DNA of 64,000 nucleotides from assembly GCF_002994005.1 (NCBI RefSeq), contig NZ_POSN01000001.1, positions 1 to 64,000 on the forward strand, in the 5' to 3' direction. Positions 9,422 through 18,035 of the stretch are shown one piece after another (positions within the stretch are counted from its first letter, which is position 1; every line of letters begins with the position of its first letter). The stretch is from Apilactobacillus quenuiae (GTDB lineage Bacteria; Bacillota; Bacilli; Lactobacillales; Lactobacillaceae). Below the pieces are notes generated by a model, which saw only the letters and a program-made list of their open reading frames with translations, did no database searches and had not been told where the DNA came from. Position numbers and translations under genes: made by a program.

Positions 9422-9461
9422 AAAAGGTTTAACCCTCAATTTTAGGGTTAAACCTTTTTTT
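9421..9461. terminator. Bidirectional terminator between the flippase gene and nnrD
   Basis: A 16-bp stem (AAAAAGGTTTAACCCT with AGGGTTAAACCTTTTTT) with a 7-base loop and T-tracts on both strands. It begins at the stop of the upstream gene and contains the nnrD stop codon. Confidence 0.94.
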
Positions 9462-10278
9462 CATAATCTTTCATAAATTCTGGAATATATTTAATTATCT
9501 GGCTAGGTAGTACTACATACTGTGTTTTTGCTAATTCATCAGCAATTTTACTATGCATGAAAACTGCTGATAAAATGGCATTATACTTATTATGAAACTG
9601 CGCCACAAAGCCACCAACCATACCAGCTAAGGTATCGCCCATGCCACCAGTTGCCTGAGCAGGAGTGCCACCTGGATTTTTTAAAACATTATTTGAGTCA
9701 TAAATCTCGGTATGATGAGATTTTAGTACTACAGTACTATTTAATTGTTTGACTTTCATCATGTTCTCTTCTTCAGTTTGATTATTTATTTTAATTCCAG
9801 ATAATCTTTGCCACTCCATTTGATGGGGGGTGAAAATTTTAATAGCATCTGGAAGTTTTACTTTATATTTTGCAATCATAGTAATTGCTGATCCATCGAT
9901 TACCAATATTTGATTTTTTTGTACCAAACTAAAAACTTTATTTAATATTTTCAAACTTTTGGTATCTGTTCCTAAACCAGGACCAATTACAATAACATTA
10001 AAAGTAGGAATCAATTTTTCCAAAGATGATGTATCATCATAATCTACGAACATTGCTTCAGGAACATGATTATGTAGACTAGAAAGATTAACCCTATCTG
10101 TAAATGTAGTTACTAATCCTGCACCGGAATGGACAGTTGCTGCTGATGCCATTATAATTGCACCACCAAAATTTTGATTGCCACCAATTAATCCAACTTT
10201 TCCATATGTTCCTTTATAGCTATTATTCGATCTGACTCTAATTGTATCATGCACAATATCAGTACTTATTTGATCCAT
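9448..10278 (-). CDS. nnrD: ADP-dependent (S)-NAD(P)H-hydrate dehydratase
   Basis: NnrD repairs hydrated NADH and NADPH, using ADP to regenerate the normal cofactor. The 276-residue protein is the stand-alone dehydratase half of the YjeF/CARKD family; the epimerase partner is not fused and not seen nearby. The ribokinase-like nucleotide-binding features are KVGLIGGNQNFGGA near the N-terminus, GPGLGTD near residue 97, and the catalytic loop GGMGDTLAGMVGG near residue 215. The ATG at 10278 has GAGGAGG seven bases upstream. The gene is monocistronic, with its stop inside a terminator shared with the flippase gene, and is divergent from pepV. Confidence 0.93.
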   Translation of the reverse strand: MDQISTDIVHDTIRVRSNNSYKGTYGKVGLIGGNQNFGGAIIMASAATVHSGAGLVTTFTDRVNLSSLHNHVPEAMFVDYDDTSSLEKLIPTFNVIVIGPGLGTDTKSLKILNKVFSLVQKNQILVIDGSAITMIAKYKVKLPDAIKIFTPHQMEWQRLSGIKINNQTEEENMMKVKQLNSTVVLKSHHTEIYDSNNVLKNPGGTPAQATGGMGDTLAGMVGGFVAQFHNKYNAILSAVFMHSKIADELAKTQYVVLPSQIIKYIPEFMKDYEKKV

Positions 10279-10404
10279 ACATATTCCTCCTCAACAAAAT
10301 CAATCATAATAATTATAGCATCGTAAAACGTGAAAGTTCATTCATAACTATTGCAGCTTATTATGCTAAAATATAAATAAATATAGCAGGGGGTAAAAAT
10401 ATTT

Positions 10405-11808
10405 ATGATTAATTGGAAAAAACAAGCAAAAAATTATAAAGATGCTTATTTAAAAGATTTGAAAGAATTAATTGCCATTGATAGTGAACGCGATGATAAT
10501 GATAAAAATAAAGAGCATCCTTTGGGAAAGGGTCCATCTGATGCACTAAAGAAATATTTATCGTTTGGTGAACGTGATGGGTTTAAAATAAAGAATTTGG
10601 ACAACTTAGTTGGTTATATTGAATATGGTGAAGGAAATCAAACTCTAGCTATTTTAGCCCATGCTGATGTTATGCCAGCAGGTGCTGGATGGGATACTGA
10701 TCCTTTTGATATGACAGTTAAAGGAGGTAATGCTTATGGTCGCGGTGTTTCTGATGATAAAGGACCAGGTTTAGCTGCATATTACGGACTTAAGATTATG
10801 AAAGATAATGATATTAAGCCAAACTGTAAAATCAGATTTATTATTGGTACTGATGAAGAAAGCGACTGGACTGGAATGAAACATTATTTCCAATTAGAAC
10901 CAGAACCTGATTTTGGATTTTCACCAGATGCTGAATTTCCAGTTATTAATGGTGAAAAGGGAAATACTACATTTGAAAATATATTTGGCAATAAACAAGA
11001 TGCTGAAGCTGATAAAGTATTGAATTCGTTTGATTCAGGATTACGTGAAAACATGGTACCTCGTGACGCTAATGCTTATGTATTGACTATAGATAAAGAT
11101 GAAATGAATGCTGAATTTACCAATTTTATTGAAGATAGCGGTTTAGATGGTGATGCTGAAATTACAGAAAAAGGTATTCGATTACATTTAATTGGTAAGT
11201 CTGCTCACGGAATGGAACCTAAGAATGGTATTAATGCTGGAACTTATTTGGCAACATTTTTAAGTGAATATGATTTTACGGCAGATGCTAATAACTTTTT
11301 AACATTCATCACTAAATATTTACATGATGATTCAAGATGTAGTAAATTAAATATGAGTTACTCAAGTGGTATAATGGGTGATTTAACTATGAATGTTGGT
11401 ATTATGAAGTTTGATACCGTAGATGGTGGATTTATAAATACTAATTTCAGATATCCAAAAGGAATATCTGTATCAACAATTGGTACTCATTTAGAAAATG
11501 CAATTGATACTTTATCAGGTAATGTGAAAAATACTGACAATATGGATCCTCATTATGTTGATCCATCCGATCCAATCGTAAGTCAGTTAATTGATGTTTA
11601 CCGTGAACAGACTGGTGTTAAATCAGCTAAACCCGAAGTTGTTGGTGGTGGAACTTATGGAAGAATTATGAAACGAGGAGTAGCTTTTGGTGCTCTATTT
11701 CCATGGACAAAAGACACTATGCATCAAGCTAATGAATTTCAACCGGTAGATGATTTGTTGTTAGCGATGTCTATTTATGCACAAACAACCACTGAATTAT
11801 CTAAATAA
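10405..11808 (+). CDS. pepV: Dipeptidase PepV (M20 family)
   Basis: PepV is a cytoplasmic di-zinc dipeptidase with broad specificity, first known from lactobacilli, that finishes the breakdown of imported peptides. The 467 residues match the family length. Zinc ligands fit the known pattern: HAD with H86 and D88, the GVSDDKGP loop with D118, the acidic pair E151-E152 in GTDEES, D175 in FSPDAEF, and a C-terminal H near MHQANEF. The lid domain lies between about residues 185 and 385. The gene is monocistronic with a GGGGG ribosome binding site and a strong terminator. It fits an organism that depends on external peptides. Confidence 0.95.
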   Translation: MINWKKQAKNYKDAYLKDLKELIAIDSERDDNDKNKEHPLGKGPSDALKKYLSFGERDGFKIKNLDNLVGYIEYGEGNQTLAILAHADVMPAGAGWDTDPFDMTVKGGNAYGRGVSDDKGPGLAAYYGLKIMKDNDIKPNCKIRFIIGTDEESDWTGMKHYFQLEPEPDFGFSPDAEFPVINGEKGNTTFENIFGNKQDAEADKVLNSFDSGLRENMVPRDANAYVLTIDKDEMNAEFTNFIEDSGLDGDAEITEKGIRLHLIGKSAHGMEPKNGINAGTYLATFLSEYDFTADANNFLTFITKYLHDDSRCSKLNMSYSSGIMGDLTMNVGIMKFDTVDGGFINTNFRYPKGISVSTIGTHLENAIDTLSGNVKNTDNMDPHYVDPSDPIVSQLIDVYREQTGVKSAKPEVVGGGTYGRIMKRGVAFGALFPWTKDTMHQANEFQPVDDLLLAMSIYAQTTTELSK

Positions 11809-11809
11809 C

Positions 11810-11866
11810 AAAAAAGCACTTTGATTTTGTATTATTAAACAATACTTTAAATCAAAGCGCTTTTTA
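11810..11866. terminator. Bidirectional terminator between pepV and the deoxynucleoside kinase gene
   Basis: A 17-bp stem (AAAAAGCACTTTGATTT with AAATCAAAGCGCTTTTT, one mismatch) with a 21-base loop that holds a small inner hairpin. T-tracts on both strands. Confidence 0.9.
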
Positions 11867-11867
11867 T

Positions 11868-12500
11868 TTATCTTATTTCTTTTAGTTTATCATCGATTTG
11901 TTTTAATATAATTTCAGCATTTTTATCATTTGATAAGTCATATGTTTGCAAGTCGATTTTCATTTTAGGACTTGCATCATATTCTTCGTACCATTGTTTA
12001 TATGCTGACCACATATTATAATAATATTCTTTTAATTTTGGATTATTATCAAATTGTTCATAGTCACGACCACGTTTTTTAATCCTCTTTAAAATAGTTT
12101 CAAAATCAGTTTCTGCATATACCATTAAATCAGGGGCTTTTTTAGGTAAAGCTTTTAGCTCTGACATCATTCTATCAAGCAAAGATAAATAAATTTTTAG
12201 TTCCATGTCTGTAATATTGCCCTCTGCATTATTTTGCTTAGTAAAAAGGGCATCTTCATATATTGAACGATCCAAAATATTATTATCATCTGCTAATGCT
12301 TTTTTGATCATCGCGAATCGTTTGTTTAAAAAATATATTTGTAATAAAAATCCATATTGCTTTGGATTTTTATAATAAAGTGGAAGAACTGGATTTTCAC
12401 CAACTGGTTCATAAAATGCTTTTGTGTCTAGATGATTAGCAATTTTTCCAGTTAAGGTAGTTTTTCCCACACCAATCATTCCGGCTGTAATTATCACCAT
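11868..12500 (-). CDS. Deoxynucleoside kinase (dAK/dGK type)
   Basis: The 210-residue protein belongs to the dNK/thymidine-kinase-2-like family that phosphorylates deoxynucleosides for salvage into dNTPs. It has the P-loop GMIGVGKTT (residues 7-15), the catalytic E-P segment after YEPVGENP (30-37), and the DRS motif (77-79). The LID region with RIKKRGRDYE lies near residue 140. Lactobacilli are rich in deoxyadenosine and deoxyguanosine kinases of this type, often as tandem copies; only one copy is present here. Substrate preference cannot be decided by eye. GGAG lies 6 bases before the ATG. It shares a terminator with pepV. Confidence 0.9.
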   Translation of the reverse strand: MVIITAGMIGVGKTTLTGKIANHLDTKAFYEPVGENPVLPLYYKNPKQYGFLLQIYFLNKRFAMIKKALADDNNILDRSIYEDALFTKQNNAEGNITDMELKIYLSLLDRMMSELKALPKKAPDLMVYAETDFETILKRIKKRGRDYEQFDNNPKLKEYYYNMWSAYKQWYEEYDASPKMKIDLQTYDLSNDKNAEIILKQIDDKLKEIR

Positions 12501-12559
12501 TCTTAACTCCTTAATTTAACAATAATACTATTATTCTATCATATTATATAAATATAAAT

Positions 12560-12592
12560 AAAAAATACTCTGATTTTATCAGGGTATTTTTA
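12560..12592 (-). terminator. Terminator after mscL
   Basis: On the minus strand, an AAAATACCCTGAT/ATCAGAGTATTTT stem with a 3-base loop followed by T-rich sequence, just after the mscL stop. Confidence 0.88.
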
Positions 12593-12605
12593 TAATTAAT
12601 TCAGT

Positions 12606-12971
12606 TTACTTTTTTTCATCTTTTAGCAAATCGCGAATTTCACCAAGCAATGCATCAGTTTTGCTTTCTTTAGCTGAAGTATCACGTTTAGTTAATTTAT
12701 TGAATGCTCTTACCATTAAGAAAATGATAAATGCGATAATAATGAAGTTAATAATTGCTTCTATGAATGATCCAACTTTGAATTGAGCACTACCAACAGA
12801 AAATACTAACCCTGATAAGTTTATTTGCCCCAAGAATAATCCTAGGAATGGATTTATCAAATCGGTAGTTAATGATTTAACAATAGCAGTAAATGCTGAA
12901 CCGATGATAACACCAACAGCTAAGTCGACTACACTCCCTCTAGATAAAAATGCTTTAAAATCTTTAAACAT
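12606..12971 (-). CDS. mscL: Large-conductance mechanosensitive channel
   Basis: MscL opens under membrane tension and releases solutes on sudden drop of osmolarity. The 121-residue protein has the full family layout: amphipathic N-terminal helix (MFKDFKAFLSRGSVVDLAVG), pore helix TM1 with the glycine-rich GVIIGSAFTAIV, an outer loop, TM2 near residues 68-90, and a charged C-terminal bundle ending in LLKDEKK. A strong SD (AAGGGGAAA) precedes the ATG. It is monocistronic with its own terminator and is divergent from the secreted protease gene. Confidence 0.97.
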   Translation of the reverse strand: MFKDFKAFLSRGSVVDLAVGVIIGSAFTAIVKSLTTDLINPFLGLFLGQINLSGLVFSVGSAQFKVGSFIEAIINFIIIAFIIFLMVRAFNKLTKRDTSAKESKTDALLGEIRDLLKDEKK

Positions 12972-13099
12972 ATATGATTTCCCCTTATGTAAATTATTAC
13001 TTATAAATATGATAACATAAAAAGCGTCTAATCATGATCAAAAATGTTATAATTAGCTTATTATTAGTGTTTTATTTATTGAAAGGTGTAATAAATGTA

Positions 13100-14905
13100 A
13101 TGAAAAAACAAAGTTATTGGTTATATATATTATTTATTATTGTTATTGTATTTTGTTTGCAAAATATTAATTCAATAAAAAATGTTAATGCTAAAAATAA
13201 TATTACAACTGAAAAAATAAAAAATAATCAATCAACAGTACCACAAAAATCTAATTATAGTTTTTTGATTGCTATGAAAATAAAAAATAAAAATTTATTA
13301 GATAGATATATTTTAAATAAGAATAATAAAAAGTTTATTTCTACTAAACAATTTAGCAGACGCTATGGACAAAAATATTATAACCTATATCAACTAAAAA
13401 AATATTTTTATAAACATAAACTTCAAGTTAAAATATATCATGGAAATTTAATGCTAAAAGTTTATGGTTCAAAAAATAATATACAAAAAGCTTTAAACTT
13501 TAAATTTATTAATGTACATAAATCAGGAGTTAGTGTTATTAAGCCTAATCATAAATTAACCTTGCCTAAAAGATACCAAAAAAATATTATTGATATAATT
13601 GGACTAACAAATTACGATGGTATCGATCATAAGGATAACGCTAGCAATAATTTTGCTGGATTTAATTTAAAGTCGAACAGCCCTCAAAAATTTATTAATA
13701 GATATAATGTTTCACCTTTATATAAAAATTATAAAAATAGATCTTCTATAGGAATTATTTCTTTTGGTGATTTTAATAAATCTGATATAGAAAGTTATTG
13801 GAATAAAATGGGAATCTCTGGTAATACCAATAGAATAAAAGTTTACAATCATGACTCTGATACAGCAATTGATAATGACAGTAGTGATGAAACTACTATG
13901 GATTTGGAACAAGCAGGTTTTGTTGATCCAAAAGCTAATTTAAACTTATATTTATCATCACCGACTATATCTGGCTTATTAACTAGTTTATCAGATGCTG
14001 TGAGTGATAATAAATCTGATACCTTATCATTGAGTTGGGGGATTAGTGAAGCTGAGATCCAAAAAGAAATTAAATTAGGCCTTTTAAGTAAAAACTATAA
14101 TCAAATAATTAATTTGATTTTAGAGCAAGCAGCTGCTCAGGGAATTAGTATATTTAATTCATCCGGTGATAATGGTGCGTATGATGGTATTTCAAACGGG
14201 GTTACTGATTTAGCAGTAGAATCTCCTTCATCCTCTCCATATATAACATCTGTTGGCGCCACAAGTATTCCAACTAATTATTCAATTAACGGTCAACAGA
14301 TAAGAATTGATAAGGAACGTGCTTGGTCTAATGATTTTTTATATCCATATTTCAATAAATTAAGATTGTATGAAGCAGATAGTTCAATTTTTATTCCTAG
14401 TTATTTTGCTGGAACAGGTGGTGGATTTAGTAAACTGAATTCTTTACCTACTTATCAAAAGAATATTAAAGGAGCAGGCAGCTATAATGCTATCAGATAT
14501 TGGAATATGAATGATGGCTATGCGCAGCAATATATTTCGCCTCGCTTAATTTCTGGTAAAAGTTTTGGTAGAAATGTTCCCGATATTGTTGCTGATGGGG
14601 ATCCACAAACAGGTTATACTGTTTATCATAATCATAAATGGAGCATAAGTGGTGGCACTAGTATTGTTTCTCCACAAATAGCCGGCGTAGACTCATTGAT
14701 GGTTTCTAAAGCTCAACATAGAATGGGATTGTGGAATCCTAAAATATATTCATATGCATTATCAAAAAGTTCCCCTTTTAATCCAATTGACTCGATTAGT
14801 AATAATAGTAATATTTATTATGTTGGACAGCCGGGAAAGCCTTATAATCAAGCAACTGGATTAGGAACAGCTAATTACTATAACCTATATAAATTAATGA
14901 AATAA
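13100..14905 (+). CDS. Secreted S53 family serine protease (pro-kumamolisin/sedolisin)
   Basis: A 601-residue exported protease. The start ATG at 13100 is chosen because GAAAGGTG lies 11 bases upstream; an in-frame ATG at 13034 would add 22 residues without an SD. Residues 1-30 form a signal peptide (KKQ, hydrophobic core, then NVNAKNN). A pro-kumamolisin activation domain covers about 50-180. The S53 catalytic set is visible: E264 and D268 in ETTMD, D357 in SSGDNG, and S521 in SGGTS. The C-terminal calcium-site region (ATGLGTAN) is only partly like the family. S53 enzymes work at acid pH, which suits a lactic acid bacterium. The physiological substrate is unknown. It is monocistronic, with its own terminator and no immunity-like partner. 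Confidence 0.9.
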   Translation: MKKQSYWLYILFIIVIVFCLQNINSIKNVNAKNNITTEKIKNNQSTVPQKSNYSFLIAMKIKNKNLLDRYILNKNNKKFISTKQFSRRYGQKYYNLYQLKKYFYKHKLQVKIYHGNLMLKVYGSKNNIQKALNFKFINVHKSGVSVIKPNHKLTLPKRYQKNIIDIIGLTNYDGIDHKDNASNNFAGFNLKSNSPQKFINRYNVSPLYKNYKNRSSIGIISFGDFNKSDIESYWNKMGISGNTNRIKVYNHDSDTAIDNDSSDETTMDLEQAGFVDPKANLNLYLSSPTISGLLTSLSDAVSDNKSDTLSLSWGISEAEIQKEIKLGLLSKNYNQIINLILEQAAAQGISIFNSSGDNGAYDGISNGVTDLAVESPSSSPYITSVGATSIPTNYSINGQQIRIDKERAWSNDFLYPYFNKLRLYEADSSIFIPSYFAGTGGGFSKLNSLPTYQKNIKGAGSYNAIRYWNMNDGYAQQYISPRLISGKSFGRNVPDIVADGDPQTGYTVYHNHKWSISGGTSIVSPQIAGVDSLMVSKAQHRMGLWNPKIYSYALSKSSPFNPIDSISNNSNIYYVGQPGKPYNQATGLGTANYYNLYKLMK

Positions 14906-14943
14906 AAAGGTAATGACATTTTTATTTTGTCATTACCTTTTTT
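14904..14943. terminator. Bidirectional terminator after the S53 protease gene
   Basis: A 15-bp stem (AAAAAGGTAATGACA with TGTCATTACCTTTTT) with a 9-base loop, starting within the protease stop codon and ending 2 bases before the next convergent stop. Confidence 0.93.
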
Positions 14944-14944
14944 A

Positions 14945-15262
14945 TTATTCTTTCATTTTCTTAAGCATTTCATCTGCAATTAACCATCGTCTTGCTCTTT
15001 TGCGTAATTCCATATTTGTTATTTTATTAACAGTCATTTTTTCAAAAGCTGCACTATAATCAATGGAAACACTGTCTGATGGGATTTTAATTGGATCAAG
15101 CATCCTTTTTTTAAATGCCTTTTTAGATTCTTCCATTGCGTTTTCAATTGATTCAACGGTTTCATCAAAATTATGTGAAATTAAACTTTTAGCAAAACTT
15201 AATTCTGATCCCTTGTATGAACTATAAATAAACATTACTAAGTTAAGTGTTTTTTCTTTCAT
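14945..15262 (-). CDS. Hypothetical protein, 105 residues
   Basis: I do not recognise this family. It is a soluble, charged, probably all-helical protein with many Lys and Glu residues, no signal peptide and no cysteines. The middle (about 35-60) looks like an amphipathic helix, and the C-terminal third is strongly basic (RKRARRW). The ATG at 15262 has AAGAAG about ten bases upstream. It is monocistronic, convergent with the protease gene and divergent from the UvrA-like gene. Coding looks real because both ends are bounded by sensible signals and codon use matches the neighbours. Confidence 0.65.
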   Translation of the reverse strand: MKEKTLNLVMFIYSSYKGSELSFAKSLISHNFDETVESIENAMEESKKAFKKRMLDPIKIPSDSVSIDYSAAFEKMTVNKITNMELRKRARRWLIADEMLKKMKE

Positions 15263-15408
15263 GTATTAACATCTTCTTTCTATGAATTATTATTCAAATT
15301 ATTGCTAATTAAATTATAGCTTACATTATAGTTCTTTTGCAATTTATGAATATGCATTAATATTAAAATCTTGTTATGATAATAGTATAAATATATAGGA
15401 GGATTTTC

Positions 15409-17667
15409 ATGGCTGAAAGAGATTTTATTAATATAACAGATGCTTATCAAAATAACTTGAATCATCTTAATATTAAAATAAAGAAGCATAAAATAACCGT
15501 TTTTACGGGACTTTCAGGTGCTGGAAAGTCTTCATTAGTTTTTGATACGATTGCTGCTGAATCCAGAAGGGAACTTAACGAAACTTTTCCTAGTTTTACT
15601 CAACAGTATTTGCCAAAATATGGGTTACCTGGTGTTGGTAAAATTGATAATTTACCAGTTGCTATTGTTATTCAACAAAAGAAGGTTGGTAAAAATCCAC
15701 GTTCTACTCTTGCTACCTATACAGGAATATATTCTTTGATTAGACTATTATTTGCTCGTATTGGAAAGCCTTGGGTTGGTTATTCAGATACATTTTCATT
15801 TAATTTACCACAGGGAATGTGTGATAAATGTCAAGGATTAGGATATATTGACAATATCAATCCTGAAAAAATAATTGACTATAATAAGTCACTTAATGAA
15901 GGTGCAATTACATTTACTAGTTTTGGTCCTGGAACTTGGCGTTGGAAACGTTATGGTTACACTGGATTATTCGATAATGATAAAAAAATTAAAGATTATA
16001 GTGAACATGAATTATATATGTTGTTATATGCACCTCAACAACATTTAAAAGATGCACCAAAAGAATGGCGTAAGTCGATTTTATATGAAGGGGTTGTTCC
16101 AAGAATTAAACGTTCGATTATTGAAAGTAAAGAGGGACAGCATCATAAAAAGGCAATCGCTGAAATTGTAAATCGAACTGTTTGTGATAAATGTGGCGGT
16201 AGTAAATTAAGACCAGCGGTGTTGACTTGTAAAATTAATAATCAAAACATTGCAGATGTTTTAAAATTAGATTTAATACATGTCTTAAAGTTTTTATCTG
16301 CTATTAATATCCCATTAGTCCAAAATCTTATAAGAGAGCTTAGTACTAAAATTCAATCATTAGTTGATTTAGGATTAGGTTATTTAACACTTAATAGGAG
16401 TACGGATACTTTATCTGGTGGTGAAACCCAAAGAATTAAAATTGCTAAATATATGAATAGTTCTTTATCAGATATGGTATATATTCTTGATGAACCAAGT
16501 GTTGGATTACATCCATTGGATATTAAATTAATTAGTAATGCTTTAAAAAAATTAAAAGATAAAGGTAATACTGTTCTAGTAGTAGAACATAATCCTGAAT
16601 TAATACCAATTGCTGATTATGTTGTAGAAATTGGACCAAAGCCTGGTAAACAGGGTGGTAATATTACATTTCAAGGTAATTACTCAGAATTATTAGAAAG
16701 TAATACAATAACTGGCAAATTTTTAAAAGAACCACTAAAGTTTAAACATACTAGAAAGATTGATAGAACGATTGATTTAAATGATGTAGATGTTCATAAT
16801 CTAAAAAATGTAAATGTTAAAATTCCATTAAAGGCTGAAACCGTCATTTCAGGAATTGCTGGTTCTGGAAAAAGTTCACTAATTGATGCTATAAAGGATA
16901 ATTTAAAAACTGATTATGTAGATTTATCTCAAAATGCAGTAGGAGTTAATATTAGATCAACTCCAGCAACATATTTAGATATTTTAAATGATATTAGAAA
17001 ACTATTTGGGGATGCTAACAACGTCTCTAGACAATTATTTAGTTATAATGGTAAAGGTAAATGCCCATTATGTAAGGGGCGTGGAGTTCAAATCACTAAT
17101 ATGTCATTCATGGACCCAGTTATTCAAACTTGTGAAAAATGTCATGGTAAACGATACAGTGATGATGCCCTTCAATACAAATATAACGGGAAAAATATTA
17201 GTGAAGTACTAAATATGTCGATTGCTGATGCAATTATATTTTTTGATAATCATAGAGAAATTAGCGATAAATTAGTTAACATGCAAAGAGTAGGCTTAGA
17301 TTATTTATCATTAGGACAATCTTTAGATACTTTATCTGGAGGTGAAGTTCAAAGATTAAAGCTTGCAGTTCAATTAAACCAAACTGGAACTGTTTATTTG
17401 TTAGATGAACCTACCGCTGGGTTGCATATGAAAGATGTTTCGACTATGAATAAATTGTTTAATGATTTGGTTGATGCCGGTAATACGGTTATTATTGTTG
17501 AACATAATCTATCCGTTATTAGTAAAGCTGATTGGATGATAGATGTTGGTCCTAAAGCAGGCCGTTATGGTGGGAAAATACTATATACAGGTACCCCTGA
17601 AAACTCTTTAAAAGACTTAAATTCAGTAACTGGTCAGTCAATGAAAAACTATAATGAAATTAGATAA
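15409..17667 (+). CDS. UvrA-like ABC ATPase (short UvrA paralogue)
   Basis: A 752-residue UvrA-family protein with two ABC ATPase heads. Head 1: Walker A GLSGAGKS (34-41), a CxxCxGxG zinc site near 138, a second CDKCGG near 262, signature LSGGETQRIK and Walker B ILDEPSVGLHP. Head 2: Walker A GIAGSGKS near 483, zinc module CPLCKGRG...CEKCHGK near 552-590, signature LSGGEVQRLK, Walker B LLDEPTAGLH. Standard UvrA is about 940 residues; the gap between Walker A and the first zinc site is too short for the UvrB-binding domain. Such short paralogues (UvrA2-like) are linked in other bacteria to DNA-damaging drug tolerance, but the role here is inference. It is monocistronic, with AGGAGG six bases before the ATG. 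Confidence 0.9.
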   Translation: MAERDFINITDAYQNNLNHLNIKIKKHKITVFTGLSGAGKSSLVFDTIAAESRRELNETFPSFTQQYLPKYGLPGVGKIDNLPVAIVIQQKKVGKNPRSTLATYTGIYSLIRLLFARIGKPWVGYSDTFSFNLPQGMCDKCQGLGYIDNINPEKIIDYNKSLNEGAITFTSFGPGTWRWKRYGYTGLFDNDKKIKDYSEHELYMLLYAPQQHLKDAPKEWRKSILYEGVVPRIKRSIIESKEGQHHKKAIAEIVNRTVCDKCGGSKLRPAVLTCKINNQNIADVLKLDLIHVLKFLSAINIPLVQNLIRELSTKIQSLVDLGLGYLTLNRSTDTLSGGETQRIKIAKYMNSSLSDMVYILDEPSVGLHPLDIKLISNALKKLKDKGNTVLVVEHNPELIPIADYVVEIGPKPGKQGGNITFQGNYSELLESNTITGKFLKEPLKFKHTRKIDRTIDLNDVDVHNLKNVNVKIPLKAETVISGIAGSGKSSLIDAIKDNLKTDYVDLSQNAVGVNIRSTPATYLDILNDIRKLFGDANNVSRQLFSYNGKGKCPLCKGRGVQITNMSFMDPVIQTCEKCHGKRYSDDALQYKYNGKNISEVLNMSIADAIIFFDNHREISDKLVNMQRVGLDYLSLGQSLDTLSGGEVQRLKLAVQLNQTGTVYLLDEPTAGLHMKDVSTMNKLFNDLVDAGNTVIIVEHNLSVISKADWMIDVGPKAGRYGGKILYTGTPENSLKDLNSVTGQSMKNYNEIR

Positions 17668-17706
17668 AAAATAATCACACTTTATTAAAAGTGTGATTAT
17701 TTTTTA
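17666..17706. terminator. Bidirectional terminator between the UvrA-like gene and tRNA-Leu(CAG)
   Basis: A 16-bp stem (AAAAATAATCACACTT with AAGTGTGATTATTTTT) with a 5-base loop. It overlaps the end of the UvrA-like gene and abuts the 3' end of the convergent tRNA gene. Confidence 0.93.
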
Positions 17707-17791
17707 TGCCCTAAAAGGGACTCGAACCCATACTTAGAAAAACTAAACAACGATCTGAACGTTGCGCGTCTGCCAATTCCGCCATTAGGGC
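17707..17791 (-). tRNA. tRNA-Leu(CAG)
   Basis: A class II tRNA on the minus strand. The acceptor helix is GCCCTAA/TTAGGGC, the anticodon stem CAACG/CGTTG with loop TTCAGAT (anticodon CAG, reading CUG), a long variable arm, and discriminator A. It is a single-gene transcription unit with its own promoter and the shared terminator at its 3' side. Confidence 0.95.
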
Positions 17792-17811
17792 GTAATTAAA
17801 TTACTATATAT

Positions 17812-17820
17812 ATTGTAGCA
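17812..17820 (-). promoter_or_regulatory. Extended -10 promoter for tRNA-Leu(CAG)
   Basis: On the minus strand, TGC followed by TACAAT lies about 21 bases before the mature tRNA 5' end. Spacing and sequence fit an extended -10 promoter. Confidence 0.55.
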
Positions 17821-17950
17821 CATAACAAATCCTTATTAAGAATATTATACTTTACAGAAATTATTATATGTTTATACTTAATAATAGTTTGTGTACTAAT
17901 TAATTTTACTTAATAAATTTTGTTATTTATGGTCCATAGCTTATAACATT

Positions 17951-17959
17951 TGGTACAAT
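17951..17959 (+). promoter_or_regulatory. Extended -10 promoter for the asnB operon
   Basis: TGG followed by TACAAT lies 76 bases before the asnB ATG. I see no T-box or other leader element in the 244-base gap between the tRNA gene and asnB. The remainder of that gap is A/T-rich and featureless. Confidence 0.5.
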
Positions 17960-18035
17960 AATATTAGTACAAATAAACTTAAAATAAAATTATTAAATAA
18001 AATTAATTATATTATATAAAAGGGGATAAATCGAC

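Noticed and set aside
15280-15489. Minus-strand open frame upstream of the UvrA-like gene
   Set aside because: It overlaps the real start and RBS of that gene on the other strand and has A/T-driven composition.
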